NCBI GenBank assembly: GCA_038750655.1
Contig: JBCDGZ010000105.1
Location: forward strand, 1-28,879
From: JBCDGZ01 sp038750655
GTDB lineage: Bacteria > Bacteroidota > Bacteroidia > Chitinophagales > Saprospiraceae
Direction of reading: 5' to 3'
Length of the DNA: 28,879 nucleotides
Both the position numbers and the translations under genes were made by a program. Positions 16,582-25,022 of the stretch are shown here, piece by piece. Position 1 is the first letter of the stretch. Every line of letters starts with the position of its first letter. Under the pieces are notes generated by a model. The model saw only the letters and a list, made by a program, of their open reading frames with translations, searched no databases and was not told where the DNA came from.

Positions 16582-18015
16582 TTACTTTTTTCGGATGATG
16601 TAATAATCTCCACCTTTTTTCTTTTCCTGATCTACTTTTTCCAGCTCATAATTGGCCATAATGGCTTCCAGCCCCTTGACATTCCACTTTTTGAGCTGCT
16701 TGAACCAGTTTTTAGAGTGGACAATCGCATCCTCTAGCTCGACCAGATTGAGGTTGGCATTATTGAAATTGGTTTTGGTCAGGTCGGCCTCACTCAGGTC
16801 AGCGTGGCGGAGGTCTGCATTTTTGAAGACGGCACCATTGAGCAGGCAGCCCGTTAGCTCCGCGCGTGGCAGCTCGGCGGCATTGAAGTTGGCGCGGCGG
16901 AGGTCGGAGCCACTAAAGTCGGCCCAGTCCAGCCGGGCTTCGCTCAGGTCAGCTTCTCGGAACTGGGAACTGGTGGCATTGACTTCCTTGAGGTCCGCCT
17001 CTTTGAGGTTGGCACCGTTGAGGTTGGCCTCGCTGAGATTGGCTTCACTGAGATCAGCCTTGGTGAGGCGGGCTCGCTCCAGGAAGGCTTGGTAGAGGTG
17101 GGCCTCGTCGAGGTCGGCCCGGGAGAATTTGGTATTGGTGTAGATGGAGGGATAGGTCTCCTTGTGATCCAGTTGACTGTTGATCAGGGCCAGCAGCAGC
17201 TGACCGCGTTCCGGGCTGAGGGGCCTTTTGATCAGCCGATCGTTCTTGAGGTAGCGATAGGGTTTCAGGGATTGGCTGAGGGCTGAAATACGGCCAATTA
17301 GCTCAAAGCTCAAGGCGCGATTTTCGTTAATAGGATTTTTCAATTCTTCATCCACCTTATCCATGATATTTCCCATGAGGAAAACGAGGGAACTTCGGCG
17401 ATCCGCCTCGATCAGCTCCGTCTGCTGCTCGATACGTTCATTCTGGCTTTCGATGAGGTTATTTTGATTGTCGAACAGCGCATTTTGGCTACTCACCAGA
17501 TTGTTCTGCCCTTTGACCAGCGCATTTTGGATGTCGGCCTTTTTGTTCTGGTTTTTAAACAGCTCATTTTGATCGGCAAAGAGGGTGTTTTGCCCTTCGA
17601 TCAGTTTATTTTGCTTATCGATTTGCGTGATCTGCAAGTCAAACAGCTCATTCTGATTAGAAAAAAGTTTGTTCTGCTGGCTCAGCACAATGGTTTGAAC
17701 AACCAGGATCAACAGCGGAATGACCCCAATGAGTATAGTGAAGACGCCGATTCGGGTCAATCTCCAAACCAGATGTGCACTGACATCGGCGAAAGTATCT
17801 TTGGTTACCCGGTCGGGCAGTTCGTCGTACATCCGGAAGAGGCTGTTTTTGAGGCCTTTCCCGATGATTAAGTAGGCGGCTTTTTTGCTGAAGAGGTAGC
17901 GAAGGCTTTTGCGGCGGCGTTTTCGTTTACCACCCAGTCTGGACAGGGTTTCTTTTAATTCCAGGTTTTCCCGCTCAAGCCTTTCTAACTGCTCTTTAAT
18001 CTGAGAATCATTCAT
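16582..18015 (-). CDS. Membrane-anchored pentapeptide-repeat protein with Gln-Asn heptad stalk
   Basis: The 477-residue protein starts with a short coiled coil (residues 1-27) and a basic patch (GGKRKRRRKS). One transmembrane helix lies at about 87-112. From 114 to 204 there are thirteen uninterrupted heptads, each with Gln at the same place (114, 121, 128 ... 198) and Asn next to it in eleven of thirteen. Leu and Phe/Ile/Val follow two and three residues later. This should form a long coiled coil with polar layers. Residues 296-430 are about 27 pentapeptide repeats of the A(D/N)Lxx type, expected to fold as a right-handed quadrilateral beta-helix. A short basic tail follows. It is last in a minus-strand gene string, 75 bases after acylphosphatase. 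Function unknown; a scaffold or DNA-mimic role is only a guess. Confidence 0.8.
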   Translation of the reverse strand: MNDSQIKEQLERLERENLELKETLSRLGGKRKRRRKSLRYLFSKKAAYLIIGKGLKNSLFRMYDELPDRVTKDTFADVSAHLVWRLTRIGVFTILIGVIPLLILVVQTIVLSQQNKLFSNQNELFDLQITQIDKQNKLIEGQNTLFADQNELFKNQNKKADIQNALVKGQNNLVSSQNALFDNQNNLIESQNERIEQQTELIEADRRSSLVFLMGNIMDKVDEELKNPINENRALSFELIGRISALSQSLKPYRYLKNDRLIKRPLSPERGQLLLALINSQLDHKETYPSIYTNTKFSRADLDEAHLYQAFLERARLTKADLSEANLSEANLNGANLKEADLKEVNATSSQFREADLSEARLDWADFSGSDLRRANFNAAELPRAELTGCLLNGAVFKNADLRHADLSEADLTKTNFNNANLNLVELEDAIVHSKNWFKQLKKWNVKGLEAIMANYELEKVDQEKKKGGDYYIIRKK

Positions 18016-18090
18016 TAGTCAATCGTATCAAAAACAACCGTTTAAGTTAGGCATTTTTGCGGAATTCTCAGCACTCTTCCCCTAAATTAC

Positions 18091-18360
18091 TCAGCGATGG
18101 ACCTCAAATTGGCTTCTTCCTACCGGCGGCATCGTCCGGCTTTCGATGCGTTCTACCCGAGCGTGCGGCGGCCCCTGTTTGCACCACTCCCGGAGCGCCT
18201 CGACGGCTTCGGCAGGGCCTTCGGCTTCAATGTACACCGAACCATCCGACTCATTGCGAACAATACCACAAAGCCCCAATTCGCGGGCTTTATTACGCGT
18301 ACTGGCGCGATACCAAACGCCCTGTACTTTCCCATAGACCTGTATAATAATACCTTGCAT
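18091..18360 (-). CDS. Acylphosphatase
   Basis: This 89-residue protein matches acylphosphatase over its whole length. The phosphate-binding loop GKVQGVWYRAST holds the catalytic Arg18. GIVRNESDGSVYIEAEG holds the catalytic Asn36, and the chain ends with the usual C-terminal strand (RSQFEVHR). The enzyme hydrolyses acyl phosphates such as acetyl phosphate or 1,3-bisphosphoglycerate in the cytosol; its true in vivo role is often unclear. Its start lies only 5 bases after the antiporter stop, which indicates cotranscription and probably translational coupling. Confidence 0.93.
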   Translation of the reverse strand: MQGIIIQVYGKVQGVWYRASTRNKARELGLCGIVRNESDGSVYIEAEGPAEAVEALREWCKQGPPHARVERIESRTMPPVGRSQFEVHR

Positions 18361-18365
18361 AACGA

Positions 18366-19610
18366 TTAATTTTGAGGATGGGTCTCCACTGCTGCTTTCT
18401 GTCGCTTGTGATCTTTGATCAATGAAACGGTCATAATAACACTAGAAATTAGAATGACATAGAGTAAGATTCCCGGATCAAAGCTTTCGACCTCTAAACT
18501 AGCCGGAATGGCAAAAAAGAGCAGAATAGTAATCAAGCCCCTCGGAGCGATGTACAATTCGGGTAAAATCCCCTCTTTGAGGAATAACTTGAGGGCAATG
18601 AATCGAACCGCATACAGCGCAACCAGAACAAGAGCACTGATGATGAACACATCAACATTGACCAGCGAGGATAGCGCAATGGTCATCCCAAAAATGACAA
18701 AAAAGAAGGTCCGGACTAAAAAGGCCGTTTCGAGCGTAATGAGGTGAAATTCTTTCTCGATTTCAGCAATCGGGTCCTCGTCGGACAGCTCATTTTTAAA
18801 AATCTTGAAAAAACGATGATGATTGGAAAGTGCCAGGCCAAATACCAAAATGATCAATAGCGGGGAGAGATGAAACAGCTTCCCAGCAGCATACAGGATC
18901 AGCAGAATGGCGATGAGCAAGAAGAGTCGGGTATGCCCTTTGACATCTTTAAACAGAAAAATCAACACATAGCTGGCCACTACGGCGACCAGCAGCGTCA
19001 GTATAAAACTACTGGCAAACTGTACGGAAGCCTCGCTGCCTCCCGATTCGATGAAGCTGATAATGAAGTAGAATAGCATGATCCCCAAAATATCTGAGAA
19101 GGTACTCTCGTAGATCATAAATTCCCTTTTGCTGGCCGTCAGCTTGTTCACACTGGGGATGATGATGGCGCTGGACATAATGGACAGCGGAGTGGCGTAG
19201 AGCAACGCTTGCGCGAAGTTCATTTGGATAAAGTACTGTAAAATGCCAGCAAGGGCGAATACGGAGCCGATCAGGCAGAGGAGGGCGATGAGGACGGAGC
19301 GGCCAATGAGCGGCAGCTTCTCCTTGGTCAGCTTGAGGTCCAGGGCGGCTTCCAGAACGATCATGATCAGCCCGACGATGCCCAGGATTTCCAGCACGGG
19401 CATCAGATCGACCTGGCCGATGTGCAGGTATTCCAGCCCCAGTTTGATGAGGATACCGGTCAGGATCAGTAGGAGGACGGAGGGGATGTTGGTTTTTTCG
19501 GCCAGTTTGCCGTAGAGGTGAGAAAGGACGATGATGACGGAGGCTTCGATGATCAGCATGTAGGGGCTGAAAGGGTCGAGACCACCGGATAGGAGCAATA
19601 GCGGTTCCAT
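18366..19610 (-). CDS. Cation/proton antiporter (CPA family)
   Basis: The 414-residue protein is almost entirely hydrophobic, with about 11-13 predicted membrane helices. It has the pattern of CPA-type Na+(K+)/H+ exchangers: an early KLAEKTNIPSVLLLILTGI segment, a VLEAALDLKLTKEKLP segment, and the paired unwound-helix region SIMSSAIIIPSVNKL followed by ESTFSDILG. Many CPA1 members have Asn-Asp in that last motif; here the position before Asp is Ser, which is a point to check for ion selectivity. There is no long cytosolic regulatory domain (no TrkA-N/RCK domain). It sits 39 bases after the methyltransferase gene and 5 bases before acylphosphatase. Transported ion unknown. Confidence 0.85.
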   Translation of the reverse strand: MEPLLLLSGGLDPFSPYMLIIEASVIIVLSHLYGKLAEKTNIPSVLLLILTGILIKLGLEYLHIGQVDLMPVLEILGIVGLIMIVLEAALDLKLTKEKLPLIGRSVLIALLCLIGSVFALAGILQYFIQMNFAQALLYATPLSIMSSAIIIPSVNKLTASKREFMIYESTFSDILGIMLFYFIISFIESGGSEASVQFASSFILTLLVAVVASYVLIFLFKDVKGHTRLFLLIAILLILYAAGKLFHLSPLLIILVFGLALSNHHRFFKIFKNELSDEDPIAEIEKEFHLITLETAFLVRTFFFVIFGMTIALSSLVNVDVFIISALVLVALYAVRFIALKLFLKEGILPELYIAPRGLITILLFFAIPASLEVESFDPGILLYVILISSVIMTVSLIKDHKRQKAAVETHPQN

Positions 19611-19649
19611 TGTCGTGGTGTATTTGGGTTAGAAAGACAAAGTTGCTAT

Positions 19650-20333
19650 TTAGACCGCAGGTTTGTCCCAAAGTAACGAATAGCGGAAAAAGAAGCGTCG
19701 GCGGACGCTTGCGCCGGGCAGGTACTGCTCGCAAAGCTCCCGGATTTCTTTAATGCTCAGGTACTGATCGCCCCCGGCGTGGGCCTGCCAGGCCTTCCGA
19801 TGCGCCTGATTCTGACGGAGTCGCCCATTGCGCGACAGGCGCAAGACCAAGCTAACCGGCAGTGCTGTCATCTGGTACAGATAGTCTGTAGGCTGGGCCG
19901 AGCGATAGAGGTCCACCAGGATCAGCCGCCCGCCGGGCCGCAGCAGCGTCCGGGTCTTTTGCAGGAAAGCCTGCATGGACATGTGATGAGCGGTGGCAAC
20001 GGCCACAATGCAATGAAAGCTATTGGCGGGATAGTCCTGCTCCAAAAAATCGCCAATTTGGTAATCGATGTTAGGATAGTCACGCGAGAGCTGCCGCGCT
20101 CGGATGATCATATTTCTCGACAAATCAATGCCCTCTATCTTACGAATCGGAGCCGCCAGGTTGCGGCAGAGCGTCCCGGTTCCACAACCAATTTCGAGGA
20201 TCGACTTACAGTCGGAAGGCAGTTGTTGCCGTATCCATTCGTGGTAGTGCAGGTTGTGGTCCCAGTTTTCAGTAGGGAGCAGCGCAATGCGATCAAAATC
20301 GGCGCTGATCGTCTGTGCCTTTTGATTTTTCAT
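19650..20333 (-). CDS. Class I SAM-dependent methyltransferase
   Basis: This 227-residue protein has the Rossmann methyltransferase fold. Motif I is ILEIGCGTGTL (45-55), followed by an acidic strand end in IEGIDLSRNMI, then motif IV-like FHCIVAVATAHHM and a post-motif strand PGGRLILVDLYR. The C-terminal part (about 170-227) is basic. ATG 20333 is chosen because reading further upstream would add 54 residues running into the preceding outer-membrane protein gene. The substrate cannot be told from sequence. It appears to be cotranscribed with the antiporter downstream. Confidence 0.8.
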   Translation of the reverse strand: MKNQKAQTISADFDRIALLPTENWDHNLHYHEWIRQQLPSDCKSILEIGCGTGTLCRNLAAPIRKIEGIDLSRNMIIRARQLSRDYPNIDYQIGDFLEQDYPANSFHCIVAVATAHHMSMQAFLQKTRTLLRPGGRLILVDLYRSAQPTDYLYQMTALPVSLVLRLSRNGRLRQNQAHRKAWQAHAGGDQYLSIKEIRELCEQYLPGASVRRRFFFRYSLLWDKPAV

Positions 20334-20433
20334 AGTAAAGGGGGTGTGTAGTGATCCTAAATTTACGGGCTGTCGATCAGATATGGAAATGATTGATGGG
20401 AAAATATAAAATTTAATCGTCCACCTGGGCCTT

Positions 20434-20988
20434 CTAGCCGCCGATTCGCTTTCCGATGCTAAAGCCCAACAGCAAAACAGCGCCCTGGCCGACATCGGCG
20501 CCCTCTGTTTTTATATTAATCTCGGCCCCTAAAGCAATCGAAGGAGCAAAAAACCAGCGTTCTCCAAAACCAAAGCGGTAGCCGGCCTCGGCCGTGGGTT
20601 GCACAACCACAACGTCCGTATTGCCGCGCACCTCATCGACTTCCCCAATATTGTCTTTCCAATCTACATCATTGAACCATACATCACCGCGCACGCCGGC
20701 AAACCAGCCGCTGCGCTCTGCTCCAAAGTAGCGCCTATAGCCCAACGAACCACCGAAGCCACCCCCACGCTCATCATCATGCTCGCCCAAATCGCGATGC
20801 CGGACAATATTATACCCCAAACGGATATGAACGGCCTGTTTGTCGTCCAGACCGAATTCTGCCCGAACGCCGGGCATTAAGCCAGTAGGGTAGGCCTGAA
20901 ATTCTATCCCCAGATCCACCTGCCCAAAAGCCGTAAGGCCAGAGAGGAGGAGCAGCAACACGAACAGCTGTTTTTTAGCAGATTGCAT
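20434..20988 (-). CDS. Outer-membrane beta-barrel protein
   Basis: This 184-residue protein has a signal peptide (MQSAKKQLFVLLLLLSGLTAFGQ). Alternating strands follow, as in small OmpA/OmpW-like barrels, for example GFGGSLGYRRYFGAERSGWF and PTAEAGYRFGFGERWFF, and it ends with GAVLLLGFSIGKRI. About eight strands fit the length. An upstream in-frame start at 21066 would add 26 residues before the signal peptide, so ATG 20988 is preferred. It leads the minus-strand string and diverges from the acyltransferase operon. No specific ligand can be named. Confidence 0.72.
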   Translation of the reverse strand: MQSAKKQLFVLLLLLSGLTAFGQVDLGIEFQAYPTGLMPGVRAEFGLDDKQAVHIRLGYNIVRHRDLGEHDDERGGGFGGSLGYRRYFGAERSGWFAGVRGDVWFNDVDWKDNIGEVDEVRGNTDVVVVQPTAEAGYRFGFGERWFFAPSIALGAEINIKTEGADVGQGAVLLLGFSIGKRIGG

Positions 20989-21041
20989 CCCACAGGGGTA
21001 GGAACTTATGGATAATGTATACAAGGTTTTGACGATTTTTT

Positions 21042-21049
21042 TAGCTTTG
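21042..21049 (+). promoter_or_regulatory. -7 promoter element for acyltransferase operon
   Basis: TAGCTTTG is an exact TAnnTTTG match about 90 bases before the ATG at 21138, inside the divergent 149-base gap. No good -33 element stands 19 bases upstream; a TTTTG at 21027-21031 is too close. This gives moderate support for a start near 21055. Confidence 0.45.
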
Positions 21050-21137
21050 TTAGGTGAATGCTGCACAAAAAATTGAACCGTATAATAATTAAAAACTAGA
21101 AAAGATCAGTACCCTACAGCAGTTTATTGCCAGACAA

Positions 21138-22628
21138 ATGGCCGAAAAAGCAGTCGAAGCAGAAGTAGACGACTATGAGCTGCGGCATATTCCAAAGTCG
21201 GGAGCCTTTGTCGTGGTCACTATTCGCCGCCAGCCTGGGGTTGATGAGTTGGTGCTGCTACACAGCCTCTTGCAGCGCCGCGAGCAGTTCCGATTGCTGG
21301 CCAAACCCAATCACCCTCTGCATCTGGCCCATCGGGATTGCTACATCAATCCGCCACAAGAAGGACAGGCTAAACGGGCCCGATCTGTTGCCGAGAGCCT
21401 GGCCCGTGCTGTAGAAGAGGGCCGTTCGGTAGGTGTTTTCATCGACTATTTACAACGCAATTTTCGCTCTTTGAAGACGCGTGAGCAATTGAAGAGACTT
21501 TTCAAAACCATCCGTCAGCTGCATATTCCCATCCTGCCGGTACACCTGGATTACGATAAACAACAGCCGCAGAAGGTACGTCTGCGTTTCGGCCGTCCCA
21601 TCAACGTGGAGGAGCAACGGGCTTTTCGCAAGTCCAATCGCCTGCGGAAGTTTATCCAGTCTAAGATTGATGCGATGGGCTCGGCGCTAGAGGTACAGCG
21701 GTTTTACTTCAATGAGAAGGAGGCAACGGCGGCGCAAAGCCCCATCGCAGCGACGCAGCCGAGGGAAGCTATCGAGCAGGATATTAGCAGGCTGAGCTAC
21801 AGCCACTTGATTTCTTCGCAGGGGTCCTTTGATATTTTGCTGGCTAAGGCTAAAGAGATTCCTCACGTGATCAAAGAAATTGGTCGGCTGCGGGAGATTA
21901 CCTTTCGGGCGGTAAGCGAGGGGACGGGCAAGGACCATGACCTGGATGAGTATGACCTTTACTACGAGCAGCTCTTCATCTGGGATCGGGAGGCAAGGAA
22001 GATTGTAGGCGGCTATCGGTTGGGGCGCGGCGATGAGATTTTCAAACGCTACGGCGCCGAAGGCTTCTACATTCATAGTCTCTTTAAAATCAAAAAAGGC
22101 TTTTTTCCTATCATGAATCAGGCCGTAGAACTGGGGCGCTCTTTTATCGTTGAGGAGTACCAGCGCAAACGGCTGCCACTCTTTCTGCTCTGGCGGGGCA
22201 TCCTTTTCTTTCTGCTGCGCAATCCTCAGTACCGTTATCTCTATGGCCCGCTGAGCATTAGCAAGCACTATTCAGACATCTCCAAAAGTCTCATTGTAGA
22301 GTTTGTCAAAATGAATTATTACGATGATAAGCTGGCCCGCTACCTGACTCCTCGTAAGCCCTTCGAGGCCCATACGGATCATATCGACCTCAAAGTGCTG
22401 TTGGAGCAGTTCGATGGGCAATTGGTCAATTTAGATAGTTTTATTGAAGATATTGAGCCCAACCATTTTAAGATTCCGGTGCTGATGAAGCAGTACATTA
22501 AGCAAAATGCGCGCTTCATCAGCTTCAATGTTGATCCCAACTTTTCGGATGCGCTGGATGGCTTCATGATTCTGGACCTCAAGGATGTTCCGTACTCGAC
22601 GATTGAGGCTTTAAAAAAAGAAATCTAA
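21138..22628 (+). CDS. GNAT N-acyltransferase (OlsB/GlsB-like) with degenerate PlsC-like N-terminal domain
   Basis: The 496-residue protein joins two parts. Residues about 215-400 resemble the OlsB/GlsB acyltransferases that attach a 3-hydroxy-fatty acid to the amino group of ornithine or glycine. Recognisable pieces are LREITFRAVSEGTG, LFIWDREARKIVGGYRLG, ELGRSFIVEEYQRKRLPLFL and YLYGPLSISKHY. Residues about 15-180 align in outline with a PlsC-type domain (PKSGAFVVV, VGVFIDY, ILPVHLDY, LRFGRPI). However, the HxxxxD motif place reads RRQPGVDE with no His, and the later Glu-Gly motif is missing, so this part is probably inactive. The architecture recalls bifunctional OlsF. An intact PlsC gene follows after 6 bases, suggesting a split of N- and O-acylation between two proteins. 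Confidence 0.75.
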   Translation: MAEKAVEAEVDDYELRHIPKSGAFVVVTIRRQPGVDELVLLHSLLQRREQFRLLAKPNHPLHLAHRDCYINPPQEGQAKRARSVAESLARAVEEGRSVGVFIDYLQRNFRSLKTREQLKRLFKTIRQLHIPILPVHLDYDKQQPQKVRLRFGRPINVEEQRAFRKSNRLRKFIQSKIDAMGSALEVQRFYFNEKEATAAQSPIAATQPREAIEQDISRLSYSHLISSQGSFDILLAKAKEIPHVIKEIGRLREITFRAVSEGTGKDHDLDEYDLYYEQLFIWDREARKIVGGYRLGRGDEIFKRYGAEGFYIHSLFKIKKGFFPIMNQAVELGRSFIVEEYQRKRLPLFLLWRGILFFLLRNPQYRYLYGPLSISKHYSDISKSLIVEFVKMNYYDDKLARYLTPRKPFEAHTDHIDLKVLLEQFDGQLVNLDSFIEDIEPNHFKIPVLMKQYIKQNARFISFNVDPNFSDALDGFMILDLKDVPYSTIEALKKEI

Positions 22629-22634
22629 TCGGAC

Positions 22635-23378
22635 ATGTCTTACCTGCTTGCCTTCCTACGCTTTTTGATCCTGGCTTTATCTGTGGTACTAGTGATCCTA
22701 ACTACGGGGCTGCTCAATTTGTTTTTTGGAGAAAAAAAGCAGCATGGCTTATGGGTGCGCAAGCAGTGGGCGCGCTTGATGGTTTTTCAGTTGGGGGTAC
22801 GGGTAAAGGTTTATGGAGCGCCGCCCCAGACCTCGGGGCTAGTGGTAGGCAATCATCGATCGTACTTTGATCCCGTTGTTTTGCTCTGTGATATGTATGC
22901 TTTTCCGGTGGCCAAATCGGAGTTGGCGAGCTGGCCGCTCATTGGTTGGGGGGCCAAGGTTACGGGGATTCTTTTTGTGGAACGGAGCAATAAGGTGGAT
23001 CGCCGCAGAGTGCTCGAACAGATTGGCGAGACCCTGCGGGCGGGCTTTTTTGTCCTCAACTACGCCGAAGGGACGACCCACGATGGACCCACGACTATCG
23101 ATTTTAGACCGGCCTCTTTTGCAATGGCCGCCGCCGAAGGCTTCCCCATCGTACCCGTCGCTACAGATTATAAAAACATCCGGGATGCCTGGATCGGTGA
23201 CGATACTTTTGTCCGCCACTTCTTCGAATGTTTTGGCAAATGGCGAACGGAGGTGAAGATCAGCTACGGGCAAAGTCTGCAATCCGACGATCAGCAGTAT
23301 TTGTTGACAACGAGCAAAAACTGGATCGATGGGCAGTTGTTAAAATTTAGAGAAGAATGGCAAAACGCGGATGGATAA
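22635..23378 (+). CDS. PlsC-type lyso-lipid O-acyltransferase (GlsA/OlsA-like candidate)
   Basis: This 247-residue protein has an N-terminal membrane helix (about 5-30). The acyltransferase motifs are complete: NHRSYFD (73-79, the HxxxxD catalytic pair His74/Asp79), GILFVERSN near 111-119, and YAEGTT (143-148). A PIVPVATDYKNI block also fits the family. Such enzymes add an acyl chain from acyl-ACP/CoA to 1-acylglycerol 3-phosphate or to a lyso amino acid lipid. The position directly behind the OlsB/GlsB-like gene favours the second role. Ordinary phosphatidic acid synthesis is the alternative. Confidence 0.82.
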   Translation: MSYLLAFLRFLILALSVVLVILTTGLLNLFFGEKKQHGLWVRKQWARLMVFQLGVRVKVYGAPPQTSGLVVGNHRSYFDPVVLLCDMYAFPVAKSELASWPLIGWGAKVTGILFVERSNKVDRRRVLEQIGETLRAGFFVLNYAEGTTHDGPTTIDFRPASFAMAAAEGFPIVPVATDYKNIRDAWIGDDTFVRHFFECFGKWRTEVKISYGQSLQSDDQQYLLTTSKNWIDGQLLKFREEWQNADG

Positions 23379-23398
23379 TTGTTTGACTCGATGATTTA

Positions 23399-24283
23399 AT
23401 GTGTACCATGACGGCCAACAAACGCTTTCGGTTTAAAAAAAGGTATTTACTCTTGGGACTGTTCATCGCCTTGCTTTCTGTACTGCATTCTGGCTGTTTT
23501 AGCCTTCGGCAGTCCAATGCCTCTTTTGCCAAAAAACTGGAAAATCGTGGGCAGCAGGACTACCAATTTCACAGTTACGAAGTCGGCGAACGCCAGATGA
23601 ATTACGTGCAAGTGGGCGAAGGGGCTGGCCGCCCTTTGGTGCTCTTTCTGCACGGCTCGCCGGGCGCTGCGGATGCCTATCTGGAGTACCTCGTCAAGCC
23701 CGAGCTGAACGAAAAAGCGGTGCTAGCCTCTGTAGACCGCCCGGGCTTCGGCCACTCTGACTTCGGCAAAACAGAAAAATCATTAGCTCAGCAAGCTGCC
23801 TACATCCGCCCTATCATCGACCGTATCCAGCCTTCCAAAACCATCCTCTGTGGCCACTCTTTCGGAGGCCCTGTCGCTGCGCGGATGGCTATCGACTTCC
23901 CTGATCTCATCGACGGTATCATCCTAGTCGCGCCCTCCATCGACCCCGAGCTAGAGCCCGGAACCTGGTGGCGAAAAATCTTCAACGTCCCCATCCTACG
24001 GTTACTCGTCCCCACCGCCCTCCGGGTCTGTAATCAAGAAATTATTCCTCTAAAAAAAGAATTGGAAATTATGCTGCCCGGTTGGGAGCAAATCGAAGCC
24101 GAGGCTACTATTTTTCAAGGAGAAAAAGACCGACTGGTACCTGCCGGTAATGCAGATTTTGCCCATAAAATGCTCACCAATAGTCCTGCCGTTGATATGC
24201 ATATGATTCCTGGCGGCAATCATTTTATTCTCTGGTCGGAAGTTGACCAAATCACTGCGGCGATTCTGAAGATGCTGGATTGA
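23399..24283 (+). CDS. Alpha/beta hydrolase lipoprotein
   Basis: The 294-residue protein has a lipoprotein signal: a basic start, a hydrophobic run (YLLLGLFIALLSVL) and lipobox HSGC (Cys33). It is thus expected to be membrane-anchored outside the cytoplasm. The alpha/beta hydrolase fold shows LFLHGSPG (oxyanion turn, about 83-89), CGHSFGG (nucleophile Ser154), QGEKDRLVP (Asp243) and GGNHF (His274). It follows the PlsC gene by 20 bases, so it likely belongs to the same operon and could trim or remodel the lipids made there (inference). A second ATG at 23408 is an equally good start. Confidence 0.82.
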   Translation: MCTMTANKRFRFKKRYLLLGLFIALLSVLHSGCFSLRQSNASFAKKLENRGQQDYQFHSYEVGERQMNYVQVGEGAGRPLVLFLHGSPGAADAYLEYLVKPELNEKAVLASVDRPGFGHSDFGKTEKSLAQQAAYIRPIIDRIQPSKTILCGHSFGGPVAARMAIDFPDLIDGIILVAPSIDPELEPGTWWRKIFNVPILRLLVPTALRVCNQEIIPLKKELEIMLPGWEQIEAEATIFQGEKDRLVPAGNADFAHKMLTNSPAVDMHMIPGGNHFILWSEVDQITAAILKMLD

Positions 24284-24295
24284 CGGTCTACTCTA

Positions 24296-24994
24296 CTATT
24301 TTTCTACATTGAAATTGCCCCAATGCGGTCGGCTCAGCCACAGTGAGAGGGAGAAAAGAATGGTATGCCCAAAATTGAAGCCCATCGGAACCAGGTACTG
24401 TCCAACAGCAGGGAGGATATAATTGATTTGATAGGGGAGAGTAGCCAGCAAAAGTGGATTACAGTAGATCATCCAGCGGGGATAGAGGGAGTGGCCTCGC
24501 AGGATGATGATGATGAACACAATAGAGATCAGCAGCCCGACGGCGGTGACTAAGGTCCATATGACTTCGTAATGTCCTTCATAAAAGGTCAACAAGTAGT
24601 CGATTTCCAACGAACTACCTACTTCTTGACCAGATTTGACGATGGCTCCAAGAATGGCCCGTGATCCTATCCAGATACTTCCAACGACAATGGCGAAACC
24701 TCCGGTGAAGAACAGCACGCGGGCTAGGGCTTTATTTTTAGGACATAGGGCAAGGTATAAGTGCCAGTAGCCCATGATGTAGAGAGGAGTGAAGACCAAA
24801 ACGATGAAATATCCGTAGGTCAGTCGCCAATCCGCAATCTGTTGGAAAAAGTCGAAGCCCTTGCTGCCGTAGGCCCCTGCCGAATAGTGAAGAATGAATT
24901 CTCCGATACCCACCATGATGGCTCCCGCCAGGCCAATAATGCCGGAGTAATACAAATTCGCTACCCTGGGATTTTGCTTTTCGGGTATGGACAT
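24296..24994 (-). CDS. Polytopic membrane protein of unknown function
   Basis: I do not recognise this 232-residue protein. It shows about six membrane helices, at roughly residues 14-36, 57-80, 87-108, 140-163, 175-192 and 205-222. Conserved-looking polar residues lie in or near them (GIGEFILHY, YIMGYWHLYLALCP, TFYEGHYEVIW). No transporter or enzyme signature is visible. It is last in a five-gene minus-strand operon, 28 bases after the LysE-type exporter, and converges with the hydrolase lipoprotein gene (12 bases between stops). Confidence 0.7.
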   Translation of the reverse strand: MSIPEKQNPRVANLYYSGIIGLAGAIMVGIGEFILHYSAGAYGSKGFDFFQQIADWRLTYGYFIVLVFTPLYIMGYWHLYLALCPKNKALARVLFFTGGFAIVVGSIWIGSRAILGAIVKSGQEVGSSLEIDYLLTFYEGHYEVIWTLVTAVGLLISIVFIIIILRGHSLYPRWMIYCNPLLLATLPYQINYILPAVGQYLVPMGFNFGHTILFSLSLWLSRPHWGNFNVEK

Positions 24995-25022
24995 CAGAGT
25001 GGGTTTTGGAGTAAAAGGATAA

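Noticed and set aside
17404..17676. Array-like 21-base periodicity that might suggest a CRISPR or tandem DNA repeat
   Set aside because: The periodicity comes from protein heptads; codons vary between units, there are no constant repeats with unique spacers, and the frame is coding throughout.
19009..19734. 241-codon open frame on the minus strand overlapping the antiporter gene in another frame
   Set aside because: Its translation is rich in Arg, His and Pro with no domain, while the overlapping frame encodes a clear antiporter with membrane helices.
20334..20495. Longer N-terminus for the methyltransferase
   Set aside because: The extra 54 residues overlap the end of the outer-membrane protein gene and lack domain features; ATG 20333 directly precedes the conserved part.
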